Source of the DNA: Branchiostoma floridae
Lineage: Eukaryota; Chordata; Leptocardii; Amphioxiformes; Branchiostomatidae
NCBI RefSeq assembly: GCF_000003815.2
Contig: NC_049980.1
Location: 18,998,059-19,062,058 of the forward strand
Length of the DNA: 64,000 bases
Direction of reading: 5' to 3'
Shown: positions 37,761 through 50,200 of the stretch, piece by piece
How positions within the stretch are numbered: the first letter of the stretch is position 1
Layout of the letters: each line of letters starts with the position of its first letter
Position numbers and translations under genes: made by a program
The notes under the pieces: generated by a model
What the model was told of the DNA's origin: nothing
The model's database searches: none
The model's input: the letters and a program-made list of their open reading frames with translations, nothing else

Positions 37761-37923
37761 GCTAGGCCAAAAGACAGAAGGGGATGATCCAGATAGAGAC
37801 AAGAAGGAAAGAGGAGGAGTGTAGAAGAACCCAGGCAGTGAGCCAAGGTAGCCAGGGTGTATGGACTAGATTGGACGGAGTCAAGCTTACATAAGCTTGA
37901 TGTTTCTGACTTAGGGAGAAGAG

Positions 37924-38680
37924 ATGCTGCTACAGTTATCGCTATGGGCCGCTCTTCATCTTCATGATCATCATGGTAACATCAGGCCCTACGAAACTGA
38001 TTTTAAAAAAAGGACAGAAGGTTANNNNNNNNNNNNNNNNNNNNNNNNNNNNNNNNNNNNNNNNNNNNNNNNNNNNNNNNNNNNNNNNNNNNNNNNNNNN
38101 NNNNNNNNNNNNNNNNNNNNNNNNTCTACCTACTCCATCAAACAAGAGAAGGTGGGGAATGCAAGAACAAGAAGAAGAGAACCGCGGTCTGTGTGGAAAG
38201 AGAGGAACACTGAGCCATATACTATCAGGGTGTCAAGTGGCCTTGAGCCAGGAAGGCACCGCTGGGGCGCGATAAACAGAGCAGAGACAACAAAGCAGAA
38301 AGGGACCGCAGTTCATTGGATTTATGAGGGAAGGTGAAGGAAGAGGAAGGAAAGAGTAAAGAGAGAGGCATATTTACCACGGGAAGAGATTGGGTCCTAC
38401 AAGTGGACTTAGACAGGAGATTGGTCTTCCCAGAGGTCATCCTAAATTCAGCACATACTAAGCAAATACTCCTCCTAGAACTGACCGTACCATGGGAGGA
38501 AAGGGTGGAGGAAGCTCATGAGAGAAAAGCACCAAGATACCAGGGGGCTGGTGCAGAGCTGTGTAAACAACGCGTACGGATGGAGAGCGCAGTACTAGTG
38601 TCTCCCAGTGGAGGTAGGAACAGTAGAGGCGTCATCTGTCAGTCAACTTGTAAAGTACTGGGTGTGCAAGGAGTCTAGGG
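37924..38680 (+). pseudogene. Decayed retroelement ORF fragment (reverse-transcriptase C-terminal region)
   Basis: After the gap, one frame reads CGKRGTLSHILSGCQVALSQ, a C-x-H-x-C zinc-knuckle-like signature that follows reverse-transcriptase domains in non-LTR-type elements of many marine invertebrates. A different frame then gives RDWVLQVDLDRRLVFPEVIL and LLLELTVPWEERVEEAHERK, the next conserved blocks of the same proteins, ending near VCKVLGVQGV-like sequence. The change of frame, the missing residues and the interrupting gap show a dead copy. The assignment is from recalled similarity, not a search. Confidence 0.6.
38025..38124. other. Assembly gap (100 N)
   Basis: Exactly 100 N, a conventional placeholder for a gap of unknown size. 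It interrupts the decayed retroelement. Confidence 0.99.
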
Positions 38681-39123
38681 AAGAAGAAGAAGATAAGTAA
38701 CTAAATTAGAATACTAGCTGTCGAGGCAGAGTGGTCATCACGCTGGATATGGATGAAGAGTGCAGACAATTATTGGAAGTATCTCGACTAGGCAGTACTT
38801 GGCCAGTACTACCTCCCTCGTCCTCCTGAGAGGGTACTGCTAAAACAAGAGTTCAGAGACCTCACACTTCCATGACATAATATGATTATGCAAATGACTT
38901 GCACATCTGCATAATTTATTTTGGTTATGTACACCTTTGAATAACTTACACAGGTCAGAATGTTGACAATCCAATCATTTACAACATGTACTTAGATGGA
39001 TTAGGACACTTTTACACCAATTATGCAAATTAGGGACTTGTTTGCATAATTGGTATATGCTTATCTTCCACCTACCACAAATAACACGTTACATGTATTT
39101 GAGTCCTAGAATGGAAAATACTG

Positions 39124-39621
39124 GAAATAGAGATTTTCCTCATTAAGTATGCAAATCAAGTGCAAATTTGCATAATTTCCATTTAGTTATGTACATCTCT
39201 GCCAAACATACCTACATGCTAAATATCATAGAAATCCATCGTTCCTATGTTCCGTTATGTTCCTTTAATTGGAAGATTTTGACACAACTGCCCCTGCAGT
39301 TCCAAAGCAAGCCGCTAGCGGGCCAAAACGTATATACCCTCTTCCTTACGTCACAAGCTATCTGCCACCAATAAATCAAGACCATAGCATGTTCAGGTCA
39401 AAAGATACAAAAAATTGAAGTTCTGCTGCAGTACCAAGGTCACACACCAGGGGGCCAAACACCTAACCACATACCAAATATCATTACAATCCATCCAGAG
39501 GTTCTCGAGTTATGCTGACCACAAATATGCGGATACACAGACAGACACACAGACACAAAGACAGACACACAGACACACAGACAAACACACCAAAAACTAT
39601 ACCTCCATTTTTCATGGAGGT
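39124..39621. repeat. Interspersed repeat, copy B, with hairpin end
   Basis: It opens with TTTTCCTCATTAAGTATGC, AAATCAAG and AATTTGCATAATT as in copy A. It continues through CTCGAGTTATGCTGACCACA to a (CAGA)n/(CACAGA)n tract at 39537-39590 and closes with a perfect hairpin ACCTCCAT-TTTTC-ATGGAGGT at 39601-39621. The 3' microsatellite plus terminal hairpin is typical of a defined repeat end. Confidence 0.65.
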
Positions 39622-41829
39622 AAAAAATAAGGGCGACAGCCCAGTGATGAGAGGAAGCAGCCGATGAAGTCGTGATGCAGTAGTATTCTTCACTGTTTTC
39701 GGTAAGTTCCCATCCATTCTTATGTTGCTTAACCACGCAGCGATACATGCATTACAAAACGGTTGGCCGTGATGCGATAACCTAGTATAGAAACTGTATG
39801 TTGTACAGTATGTATTACTACTAATACCTACTAGTATTGAGTATTTAGTTTGCATTACTTTCGTTTTTTATTCTCAGTAATAGTTAATAGTTATGGGTAG
39901 TTGCATTAAGATATAACTGTTATTTGTCGTTAGTCAACCACCGCGTCTGCCTGTTCACCTGCCTCTTCATTTATGGCCTGCATGTTTATATTAGAAACCA
40001 TGTGCCCAAAGTTAGATTTATGATATTTATGATAAAAGAGAACTACAGCAATATCAACTTGACGGGGCGCAGACAGCCAACTATTTGTCTTGACTGCACC
40101 GTTATTATAAATCACGTTACCGTACGGTACAGGAATAGTGTTACGGGCCATGAAGTATAGCCTGTGTCTGCGAAGCAAACTCGTCACTATGTGTGATGCC
40201 TTTAAACTAGTCTGTATGAAATGGGGTTTATCGTCCTCGATATGCATTTACTATTTAATGGCGTCTGGAGGTCACAGTCAAATCGCCAAGGTCACTACTT
40301 TATGCAAGATTTTCAACCTGCTTTTCGCAACTTTGTCATTGAGCGTTCTTTAAATAGTCAACCTTCAGTGAGGTTGTCTTGGGATTAACGTCTTTTGACG
40401 GTGAAATCACTGTTATTCTTGATGAACATGGCCAGAGAGCGGGAAAATGTGAAGATCAATTGGAAACAGGTTATGTTTGTTTTCAAAGACAGCAAAAGCC
40501 TGTAGATAGAGCGAAATTCAACAGGGGAAAATCTATCCTTGTTGTGATTTTGGTAGTCACCTGCCATGAAAATTGTCAGTAATAACCGTCGGTTGCTGAT
40601 GCCGACACTATAGCAGCTGCTATTCTCTGCACAAGCTATTATCAAGTGCACCACAATGCACATGGGATCGTAATTTGGCTTTCAAATATCTAGGTAGCAG
40701 CGCTTACACAAGGTGGCAAACACGCTGGTTCAGATATGCAGTGCGAGGAACAGATCTTAATTCAATAGTCATAAATTTCATACCTTTAAAACGAGCATAC
40801 AGGGGCGAGCATACAGGTACGTCAACATTTTACTTGCAGTGATCATTTTTTTTACGAAAAGTGACGTCTTTGTCTCTCTTCTTATAACAAGGTGTAGAAA
40901 AAGTAGTGTTTTCTCTCGGTGTTCGATAGTTATGTTTTCGACGTGTCTGGGTGATGTATTCACTGTGTGCTTTGGCTACACTGTCAGTAGAGTGTCAGGA
41001 AGTGTGTGGGAATATGGGAATACGGTGTGGCATGAAGTCGTTTAGTGTTTAGGCATCGTATACATACTGTCTCTATGTCATACCCACTCCCTTGCTTGCC
41101 AATTGCATAATGATACTTTCAGTCCAGAAATGTTAGAAAATGGGCCATCCAATAAGAGTATATTGATTACACATGGAAGTTTGACAATGATCAGTTATCA
41201 TAGTGTAGTGTTGTCTTTCCTGAGCAAATGTGCTTCGATTGTCTAACATTAGAGCGCGTATTCATACTTATCATAAAGATAACTACTTTGCAAATTTTTA
41301 TGTAACAACACGTACCGCATTGACATTGATATTTGTTATCGACACAAGCATCTGTATTTATCCAGTGTTTTAATTCAGACATTTCATCAGGAAATTAAAA
41401 AAAAGATAGGAGTCATATGATTTTCAAATTAGGAGCCACTGATCGATGTGAACTTTCATATACATATGTCAGCTGCTGTGAAGCAAGAATTGCATGAAGG
41501 AGTAATTGTATAAGCGACATAAAAGCGTTCACAGTGATGTACACATATACATATCGGTTGCTATGTACACATCTAGGCAACAATATAGTTTTGTATTTCC
41601 CTCGTCTTCAAAACCTGCCTTAATTAAGAAAGTCGTAGCCAGTAGATGTGATACTTGATACAAGAAAACAACCATGCACAAGCTGATCTCATTAATTCTT
41701 CTACGTTATCGGTTTCTCGGAGATGTTCTCTAGTTAAAGCCCGGCGGTCATTTTCGTCATACATTAGCAAACGGAGGGCATTATTTTGAACAAAATCTGT
41801 CTTGTTAATAAGAATCTTGTCTTACATCT

Positions 41830-41994
41830 ATGTCGGCGGTTGGTTCTGTGACACGACTCAAACTGGCACGACAGTCCCAGATGGACGTAACCGCGCCGTT
41901 TCTAGGGAACATAAAAGACGATGAACCAGATATTCCACAGCCGTCTGACTGTGCCTTGGTTGAAACATCAACTTCAGTCAGAACTAAAGGTTAA
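41830..41994 (+). CDS. Candidate short ORF or first exon
   Basis: ATG at 41830 opens 54 codons starting MSAVGSVTRLKLARQSQMDV and containing PFLGNIKDDEPDIPQPSDC. It stops at TAA 41992, but ACTAAAG|GTTAAG just before the stop could be a splice donor. No downstream exon or family was recognised, so this is speculative. Confidence 0.2.
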   Translation: MSAVGSVTRLKLARQSQMDVTAPFLGNIKDDEPDIPQPSDCALVETSTSVRTKG

Positions 41995-43838
41995 GATCTT
42001 TTAAGATGTGGATTGTTCGAACTGAAGAATTGCACTGCTTCGATTCCATCTAAATGCTAATGCTAATAGATATGTACCCTCTGGAGGTGGTAAGTGGAGT
42101 ATATCATAAGTACCCAGAAGATCTACATGGAGATTAGCGAACTACTCTATGTAGTCGCACATGTTGTGTACGGGCGTCACTATCACCCCCATGGCCACAC
42201 ATTTGTTCGCAAGGCCATGATTTCCTCACAGGTGATAGCTATCCAGACCGTTAAAACTAAAAGTACGTGTGTCATGCGTGTATTTGATCTGCATCTTGGC
42301 TTCCTTCGGGTACAATTACAGCAATCTGCAAATGTCCTGGAGGAAGGCATGGTATGTATGCCCAATCAGCCAATGTGGTATTTACATACATGTTTGCGGA
42401 GTGTGTGTGTGTGTGTGTATGAGGCTCTTAACTGCTCTATGGGAGTTCAGTCTCTCTGCCGCCATGAGAAAATCTTTAATCTGAAAAGCGGCACCAGATG
42501 CAGACTACTACAGCATATCATCGTTAATTACCCAGTTCGTTCATAGATCACAGCTGAAGAGGTCTGGGCACGTACCGGGACCACAACGATGTTCCAAGGA
42601 GAGGTCTCCGCGTCGATGTCATTCAATCAACCTCAGATCTACTGAAGGGATCTACAGGAAACTGGTAACAAGGTTTCCCATAATCTCTGCTGTTTTCCTA
42701 GTCGGTTTTTGTAGTGCTTTTCCGTTCATATTTTAGCCACAATGTCATATGCCACCACCTTGCCTGGTGATGGAAGAGGTCGTATTACTTCTTACATAGG
42801 CCTTAATGGCTTGTAATAATATAACATCAAAGCAGGAGACTTTAAACTACTTGATGTTATGCAAAAATGTTCATGTAATGGACGCAGTGGGTAATGATTC
42901 CGCCAATTGTTATAAAAGAGAAAAGAAGCCAATAGAACTTAGATGTGTGGTATGTGTTGGTGTAAGGTTAGATTTAATGTTAACGTTCTTCTTCTTCTTC
43001 TATCTTATATTCACGACACCGTCTTTTATGTATTAATCACCACCCGGGGGAATGAATATGCCATTAAGATTACTTATTATCTTGAAGAGACCATGAATTA
43101 TAAGATTTAGGGCCCCTTAGCGGCTTGTTAGGGTACCACAGCAGAGCTTGTGGGTTTGATATCTCGAGTTCTGGACATACTGTTTTCTTGATATTTTAGT
43201 GGGACATAGCTTTTCGGGCAGACAATAAGCGGTGTGGACCTGTGGCCCCAGTGACGTTTTGTAATTTGAAAGAGGAAAATTTAAGAAGAGGTTGACGGAT
43301 CGTTATGATTTAGGACTATGAATTCGAACATATGACATAAGTAACATGTAACATTGATTGATTGAAATTATAATTTTTAACGTTTTCATCAAGCAGCTTC
43401 TAAACCCTTTCCCCAGAAAACTTTTGACTCTTTTCATGGTCAACAGTTAGCTCTTGAATGTTTTCCACGTGTAGCTTTTAGGCGTCAAAGTAAAATTCAT
43501 CCGACAGTCGACGGGCCCACTCAGGAAAAACCACTCAGAATGGTAATGCACATGTACGGCAATCAGCACGCGCTGCAGTGCCGCTGGTTACAGGACAGAA
43601 TGGATTTCAGGAGGGACGAATTATCATACTTATAGCTTGTACCGCCTTGGAGTTAGTATTCAGTAAATAAATGTAACAGTACTTGACTACATGTTGTTGT
43701 TGGAAAAATTAATAGCACAGTCTAGTTCAAAACCTTGCCCAGGTAATTGCATGTACTAATCCTGAATATTCGTTGTGGTTTTGACCTCACTGCCGCAAAT
43801 TCATGACACTGTAAACATCTGTTCGGTTTTCTGCCCTT

Positions 43839-44459
43839 TCACGTTTTCTCCCCTTTCACATATAGACTTTTTTGGAAACGGCCGAAAATTGAAGCCCGTG
43901 CGGATGTCATCCATATAATCAAACGAACATGGCCTAAAAGATCCGTGAATATCTGCAACAGGTTGACATTCTGGTCATAGATTTCTGTCAGAGTTGCCCG
44001 GGACGGTGACAGATTGATGGTCACCGAAACGTCTGATGTGAATAAAGAATTCAAGATGTAAGAGGTCAAGATGTACCAAACAAATGCAATTTTGATGAAG
44101 TCCTGAATAACGTCAGTGCCGTAACTTTTAATGGTCAAGCTTTCAACATCAAATAGCGATCGAACTTTTAAAGGTACAATTGATATCATACAAACAAAAC
44201 TAAATATCAGGATACAAGATAATATAGCGTAGGTCTTTAAACTGAAGTAATACAGCGGCACGTGGCATGCTCGCGATAACAAGGACAACCTAGAGAAATC
44301 GTTTCTTCGATCTACGAAACGTCTAAATTCTAATTTTTGCTTTTTTTTCCTCCCAAAAGACATCGATCTACCTGGAAAATCAGAAATGTAATTCTGTCTG
44401 GCATTTCCCCACGGTGGCATTCTTGCAAATCTTGCCAGTTCACTGAACAAATGATTCAT
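43839..44459 (-). CDS. Orphan 206-residue ORF with hydrophobic segments
   Basis: An open frame with a basic N-terminal part (SFGRKKKQKLEFRRFVDRR) and at least two membrane-like stretches: YYFSLKTYAILSCILIFSFV running into CMISIVPL, and FIKIAFVWYILTSYILNSLF. I recognise no family. The length is greater than expected by chance in this composition but not decisive. It could be a diverged receptor fragment, an exon of a larger gene, or chance. Confidence 0.35.
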   Translation of the reverse strand: MNHLFSELARFARMPPWGNARQNYISDFPGRSMSFGRKKKQKLEFRRFVDRRNDFSRLSLLSRACHVPLYYFSLKTYAILSCILIFSFVCMISIVPLKVRSLFDVESLTIKSYGTDVIQDFIKIAFVWYILTSYILNSLFTSDVSVTINLSPSRATLTEIYDQNVNLLQIFTDLLGHVRLIIWMTSARASIFGRFQKSLYVKGEKT

Positions 44460-44777
44460 GGAGCACCTTTGACATACCGGATTACGTTAATGAAACTAAT
44501 CATAACAGATTTTGCATGCTTCAAACACAATAATGCATGACTGTATGTCAGATGCTCCGTTTTTGTTATGGAAAGTTAAGGTAGCTGACACCCGTGAACT
44601 TCGAATTCTAGGAAACTGTTTTCTGTTCACTGCATTAACGTTGGGAATGTCTCGGGGGAAAGGTGAATGACTTCAAACTTGATTACCTTTTGCTTTCCTT
44701 TGATTTGCCACACGTGTATACCTTCATTGGATTTGGTCATATTAGTATACGGAATACGTCAAGTAATGACCTGAAGG

Positions 44778-44785
44778 TATAAATA
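44778..44785 (+). promoter_or_regulatory. TATA box of the orphan membrane-protein gene
   Basis: TATAAATA followed by G-rich sequence, about 640 bp upstream of the ATG at 45418. A consensus donor GTAAGT at 45002-45007 and acceptor TTATTACAG ending at 45368 would define one 5' UTR intron, putting the start of transcription near 44810. Confidence 0.5.
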
Positions 44786-45417
44786 GAGTTGTGTTTTCCT
44801 GGGAGTTTCAATTTCATTTCGGCTGTGCGAAATTTCATTCTTAGGCTGTCGATAGAGACGTTGGAAGAGACAAAATCAAACGGCAGCTCTTTTATAACAT
44901 TACGTTGACGTTCATGTCATATTGTTGTCGACTCAGATACTGTCAGCACGGTGATAGGTGACGACAAAACGCCATTAGTGTCTGACACTCTACACTGGTA
45001 GGTAAGTTTTCAATCCGTTACTTTGCCAAAGATGCGAACACAAAACGATCTGTTGCGACAGCTGTCATATACATAACTGTGGTTTGCTGTAAATATCAAG
45101 TCTGAATACAGAGAGAACATTTCAGCTCGGTGCCATTCGTGACTGGACTAGAAAACAGAATGTATACGTACGTAGTCAGGTACCCGACTGTGTAGTGTAA
45201 CATTGTTTTCGTCTTTGTTCTCATGTTGTCACATGACAAAATGCACTCACTGCATGTCCAGGACGTGGTGATCTTATAATCAATCTTCCGTGCGCACAGC
45301 TCAGACTTTGATCACAGGCCAACAACTTTCATCTTTTATTCTATCGACCCTAGGGGCAGTTATTACAGCAAAGAGGCGTGAAAGAGGGGTCGCAGAACTG
45401 AAAATCGGAAAGCAAAG

Positions 45418-46173
45418 ATGGTTAGTACAAGGCCGTTCCTATCAGCACGTTTGATTTTACTTGCTACCATTGCGAATGTCATATTGTCTGCGCCAACGCC
45501 ACCTGTAACAACAAAGGTTCCCCATCTAGAGTATACTACTCCGATGGACAACACCCGCTCGTTTCTATTGCCGACAAAATCACCTGGGATAACCAGTGTC
45601 TTCATCAAACCTGATGATGATGATGGTGAAACACAAGGCAATGCCACGAAGCCGTCGCCAACTGAATCAGGGACGTCTGACAGAACCACCAACTCCATGG
45701 CAAGAGAAATCCGACTGCTCACCTCTACAGACCTGAATACCAGGAGAGACAATGGTTTCATAAAATCCAACCCAAGACAGCGCGTATATCCATCACTTCC
45801 AGTCATGTCTAAAGAAGTAGAAGAAGAAGAGAAAGAAGGAGAAGAAGAGGGCGACGTGGATGAGTTCTACTACAACCAAAAGAAGCGAGTTATGCACATT
45901 CTGGCGGGAGCTGGTTTTGGGGCATTGATGTCCTTACTCATCATAGTTTGTATCGTCTGTGTCGTGCGCCTAGCGGCTTCTACCATGCCCCTACCCAAAC
46001 GTGCATCAGACCCTACCGCCGGAGATCTGGAGGGTGTGATAGGGTTGGATGATGTCGTGATCATGGACATAAGCTCGAAGACGACTGACGTCAAACAAAC
46101 GGCTTCCGTTGTCAGTACACCAGCAACTAACACTACAGTGGACGAAGAGGATGGAAGCAAAACCCGTCTGTAG
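45418..46173 (+). CDS. Orphan type I single-pass membrane protein
   Basis: 251 residues in one coding exon. Residues 1-25 (ARLILLATIANVILSA) form a signal peptide with a likely cut before PTPP. The ectodomain to about 160 is Thr/Ser/Pro-rich, with an NAT sequon at 75, an Asp run (KPDDDDGE) and a Glu-rich stretch (KEVEEEEKEGEEEGDVDEF) next to the membrane. Residues 161-183 (ILAGAGFGALMSLLIIVCIV, then CVV) are the membrane span, with a GxxxG-like motif. The cytoplasmic tail of about 68 residues is Ser/Thr-rich and acidic. No folded domain is recognised. The mucin-like stalk resembles shed surface proteins in general composition only. The upstream TATA box and the downstream poly(A) signal support a real gene. 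Confidence 0.7.
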   Translation: MVSTRPFLSARLILLATIANVILSAPTPPVTTKVPHLEYTTPMDNTRSFLLPTKSPGITSVFIKPDDDDGETQGNATKPSPTESGTSDRTTNSMAREIRLLTSTDLNTRRDNGFIKSNPRQRVYPSLPVMSKEVEEEEKEGEEEGDVDEFYYNQKKRVMHILAGAGFGALMSLLIIVCIVCVVRLAASTMPLPKRASDPTAGDLEGVIGLDDVVIMDISSKTTDVKQTASVVSTPATNTTVDEEDGSKTRL

Positions 46174-46454
46174 TTGACATTCAAGAAATGATTCGTTCCA
46201 TCAATGAAGCTGAATAATGGAACTTCATTGTTCTAACATTGAAATCATTTTGCAGGCAACGCTAGGTCACTTTCTTTGCCTCATATTTTGGAATGAAATT
46301 TCCATTGAAGCTATGACAGAAACAATCGTCCGCAAGAATCTATGGCAACATGTACGACACATGCACCTGCGATGTCCAAAGGATGCCACATTTTGCTGTT
46401 GTACCATGAATACACATAGAAGGAATGTGACAAGAACTGTTATAGATAACAGGT

Positions 46455-46460
46455 AATAAA
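46455..46460 (+). terminator. Poly(A) signal of the orphan membrane-protein gene
   Basis: AATAAA lies about 280 bp after the stop codon at 46173, in the right orientation. Confidence 0.55.
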
Positions 46461-46625
46461 AGAAGTGCATTCCGAAAAAGGTATTCGTGTGCAGAGGAAA
46501 ATATGGATAATAACTGTATCTAGTTGTTTGGTATACAATTTATCCCAGGTGTCCTTGTCTAATCTACGAGGTTAAAATTATGTGCACACATAGCCTGAAC
46601 CATTGTATGTACATTTAGATTAAAA

Positions 46626-46682
46626 ACACACACACACACGCACGCACGCATGCACACGCGCGCGCACACACACACACACACA
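46626..46682. repeat. (CA)n/(CGCA)n microsatellite
   Basis: A purine-pyrimidine alternating tract of CACA, CGCA, CGCG and CACA blocks. Such tracts can adopt Z-DNA. It lies between two convergent genes. Confidence 0.9.
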
Positions 46683-46963
46683 ACCAGAGAGACTACTATA
46701 ACAAAACATCACTTGCAGTGAACTATTGATGCATGTACATGTAACAGTACTGAAAAAAGATACCAAGAGACATTCCTGTAATTTCAAATTTAATTTACTT
46801 GGACTTGCAACACTTCAAGATCAGACTAGCACTGTGCTCACCATGAGACTCAATACATGTATGCAGTTGCTTGTGCAGTGACAGATATTATTCATGAACT
46901 AAATACATTAGGCTGTGTATAAATGCTTTTTCCTGGCATTGTCCTGTAACTGTATTCATTTAC

Positions 46964-46969
46964 TTTATT
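46964..46969 (-). terminator. Candidate poly(A) signal of NBAS
   Basis: TTTATT on the plus strand is AATAAA on the minus strand, about 270 bp after the NBAS stop codon. Confidence 0.35.
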
Positions 46970-47237
46970 TCATAGCTACGATAAAACCAAGAGTGCAGAC
47001 CCAATTTATATACAGCACCTTGTACAATGTACATTTCTCTTGGCACAAATAAGGTATTTATGAAGTCATTCAATATTTCAAGCAAGAATAATTGCACAAT
47101 CGAACTAAATCATTAAGTTGGTGCTCTTGTGCTATCAAAATTTTAATGAAATTAGCTCATTCACATACCCTATCTATAATGATATGATACTTCTTGACTT
47201 GACAGGTATTTCCTATATTTTCAACAGTAAATTAGCA

Positions 47238-50200
47238 TTATTTCCATAGTTGCTGTACATAATGGAAAGCTGTGTCCAGGACCCGTAAGGTTGGATGAGA
47301 CATTTGAGAAGATGTTGTGAGACTTCCTGCCTCAGCAGAATACCCAGCTGCTGCGAGTTGCTGTGCCATCTCCTGTACTGTGTCTGCCACACCACACTCT
47401 AGTACGTAGTCTAGCAATGCCCTATAGCAGATGAAAACAGTACACATGTATACAGGTATTATAGCGTGTTTTCCCTCACTATCTTCATTAATGAAGCAGA
47501 CAGGTACTGATTGCCATGTCAGTGTCCCTATCTGTGTTTCAGTGGATTGTACCATCATCTTTGTGTTTTATTGACAAAAGTATTCTGTAATTTTCTTAGT
47601 TGTAGACAATTCATAGCATTACAGTGATTTAAAGGATCTTAAAATGTCAGAAAATTATGGTCAAATTTGGCCAGTCCCGCGAGCAACTACTAGAGACAGT
47701 TTGACTGTACAGTGAAATGTTTCCTGTTCACTGAATGATACCACACCGTATTACTATTGACGATAAGAAAAAAAATTGGTTTCATAAGCACTTTAAGTGA
47801 TATGCTTAAGTTAGTTAGGAATTTATTGTTAAGTATGTTCTGTTGTATATATCAAGATTTTTTTAAAGACTAAAACTAACTTAATTCAGCCAGTTTTACA
47901 GCAAGGTATAACAGGCTACAACGTTGTTTTAGTATGTCCATGTATGTATGTATATGTATATGTATGAATTAGTCTGTGTAACGCAAACTCCGCTATCTGG
48001 AGCTTGTAGCCTCCTCCCCGCGGATGGGCACGGCAATGTAGGACGGGCCTGAGAAGCGCGATTAAATCAGGCTATGTATGAATAAACCAATTGAATTTGT
48101 TATCAAAATCTATAACATCATATGATAAACCAGACAGTGCACGAGAGTGAGTGAGTGCAAGATTTCTGAATGATGGATAGAAGTGACAGGAAAGTCTGTC
48201 CATATCTTACCTATAAAGTGGGGTCTCCACCACTTGTGCTGCCAGATGTCGGGACAGGAGTAATTCTAATGCCTCTCTGTCCACAGTTGCCTCATCCTGC
48301 AGAAAACCCAAAGGAAACTATGAAACTTTGCAACACATATTAGGTAGATCTGAGGTTCTGAAGTACAGTATTATAAATGCTCAGGTTAACAAAAATCTTT
48401 CTCACACTTTTCAGTAGCCTTTTCTATCCCTTGTGACACACATTACTGCAAGTGCTACAACAAGAGGCAAGTATATTGGTAATTTGGTAATATGACTTGT
48501 ATACTGGGAAATCATCTCAATGCCAGGACTGGTAAAGCAGAACTACTTTTACACCCAAGCAGCTATATCAGGTATTCTAAAGGGTTTAAGTTTGAGAGGT
48601 GAACCATACTCTTACTTCAACTTTATGCTACTCTTATAAACATCCACAATGTTTCCTGGAAAACATACATTTTTTGGCACACTAGCCATCCAATGTTCCA
48701 GGTACTATGGCAAAACAGTAGTATGGGGTAAAGGGGACTGCACTTCTGACCTGTGAATAAGACTTTGTCAGCAGTGCCACAGCACCTGGGTACAGCTGTT
48801 CATATGGAGACAGCAAGGTGACCTTAGCAGCAGCAGCTGTCCTGTTCACTCCCACCAACAGCTCAGTCAGGTGTTCTGTACACTGGGGATGTACAGTTGT
48901 GTTGGAGTGAGATATTTGTGCTTCAATAGTGCTATATAGTCATCCTGTTCCTTTGCTACCTTATTTAAGTAAAATTGTATGGAGAAAGTTTCTTTTCTTA
49001 TACAAAAAATAGAAGACTGGTCGTTATGTTACAGCCATCAACATTAACTTGAATTAATATGAAAATGAAACAAAAAGATCCAGATATATCAGACTTTTGT
49101 GAAGAAACCTTTAAAAATCTTGTATCAAAATAAATGTAGCAACAAATAATACTAACAATGCATTATACTATAGCTATTGATCATGCAAAGACACAGGTAA
49201 AATTTTGTTGAGAGTACACAAAAATATACCTCTTTGTTGAACAGCTGTCTTGTGCTGTCCATTGTGCTGATCAGACAGCAGACATCCTTCTCCAGGTCAG
49301 CATCAAGCTGGTCTCCTTGGGAATAGCAGCGTATCCGTGCTGACAGCACCTGCACCCAACTGTTGTTTTCGGGCTCACTATAGATATCAGAAGAGGGTTC
49401 CATATGTTTATTATTTTTATGTCATCTCTATCATATTAGCAAATAGTTTCTTCTCAAATGATAAAAAAAATCATTTCTACTCTAAATACTACCATCATAA
49501 TCATAGCCACTTATCATACTTAATCATAGCTAAAAGTAAATTCTACTAATTGATAAATAATAAGGAGCTCTTCCACAGAATAACATACCTTGCAGAGCTG
49601 GATGGCAGTTTAGGCCACATGCATAGTATTGTAACCAAGGCCTGGAACTGTTCCACTGAGCTGCTTTTGTCCAGGAGGGTCCGGTACAATGTTTGTCTTG
49701 CAGAGTCATCAGCCATGTCCTGTCGCTGGATCTGCAGACCCCAGTTCTGTGTTGCCATGGCGTTGGTGTGACAGAACAGCAGTATCTGTTTGTCCTCTAC
49801 CTCTACTTCAAGGTGCTGTGGGAGGGGGCAGAGGCATTGCATATAGTATACTTTGTGGTAGACCTGTCCTTGGTGCTGAATGATAATCACTACAGCCCAC
49901 CACTATGATATGTTCATAGAACTGTCCTTGGTGCTGAATGATTACTACTACAGCCCACCACTATGATATGTTACTATAGAACTGTCCTTTGTGCTGATTG
50001 GTTACTGATACAGCCCACCACTAAGGTATGATAGTGTAGACATTTCCTTTGTGCTGATTGGTTACTGATACAGCCCACCACTATGATATGTTACTATAGA
50101 ACTGTCCTTTGTGCTGATTGGTTACTGATACAGCCCAACACTATGGTATGATAGTGTAGGCCTTTCTTTGGTACTGAGTGATTATTACTACAGCCCAACA

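Larger units (their letters stand above)
36893..43838. other. Gene-poor, repeat-rich region
   Basis: Seven kilobases without a confident gene. It contains a decayed retroelement piece around an N gap (37924-38680), two related AT-rich repeat copies beside it (37396-37760 and 39124-39621), a short (GT)n near 42403, and a weak candidate exon at 41830-41994. The remaining frames show no homology or splice pattern that I can support. Confidence 0.6.

Noticed and set aside
39440-39855. Two minus-strand ORFs with repeated Val-Cys-Leu-Ser
   Set aside because: Translation of the (CAGA)n/(CACAGA)n tract.
42094-42546. 150-codon plus-strand ORF
   Set aside because: No recognisable domain, no convincing splice context, and a (GT)n tract within it; likely chance.
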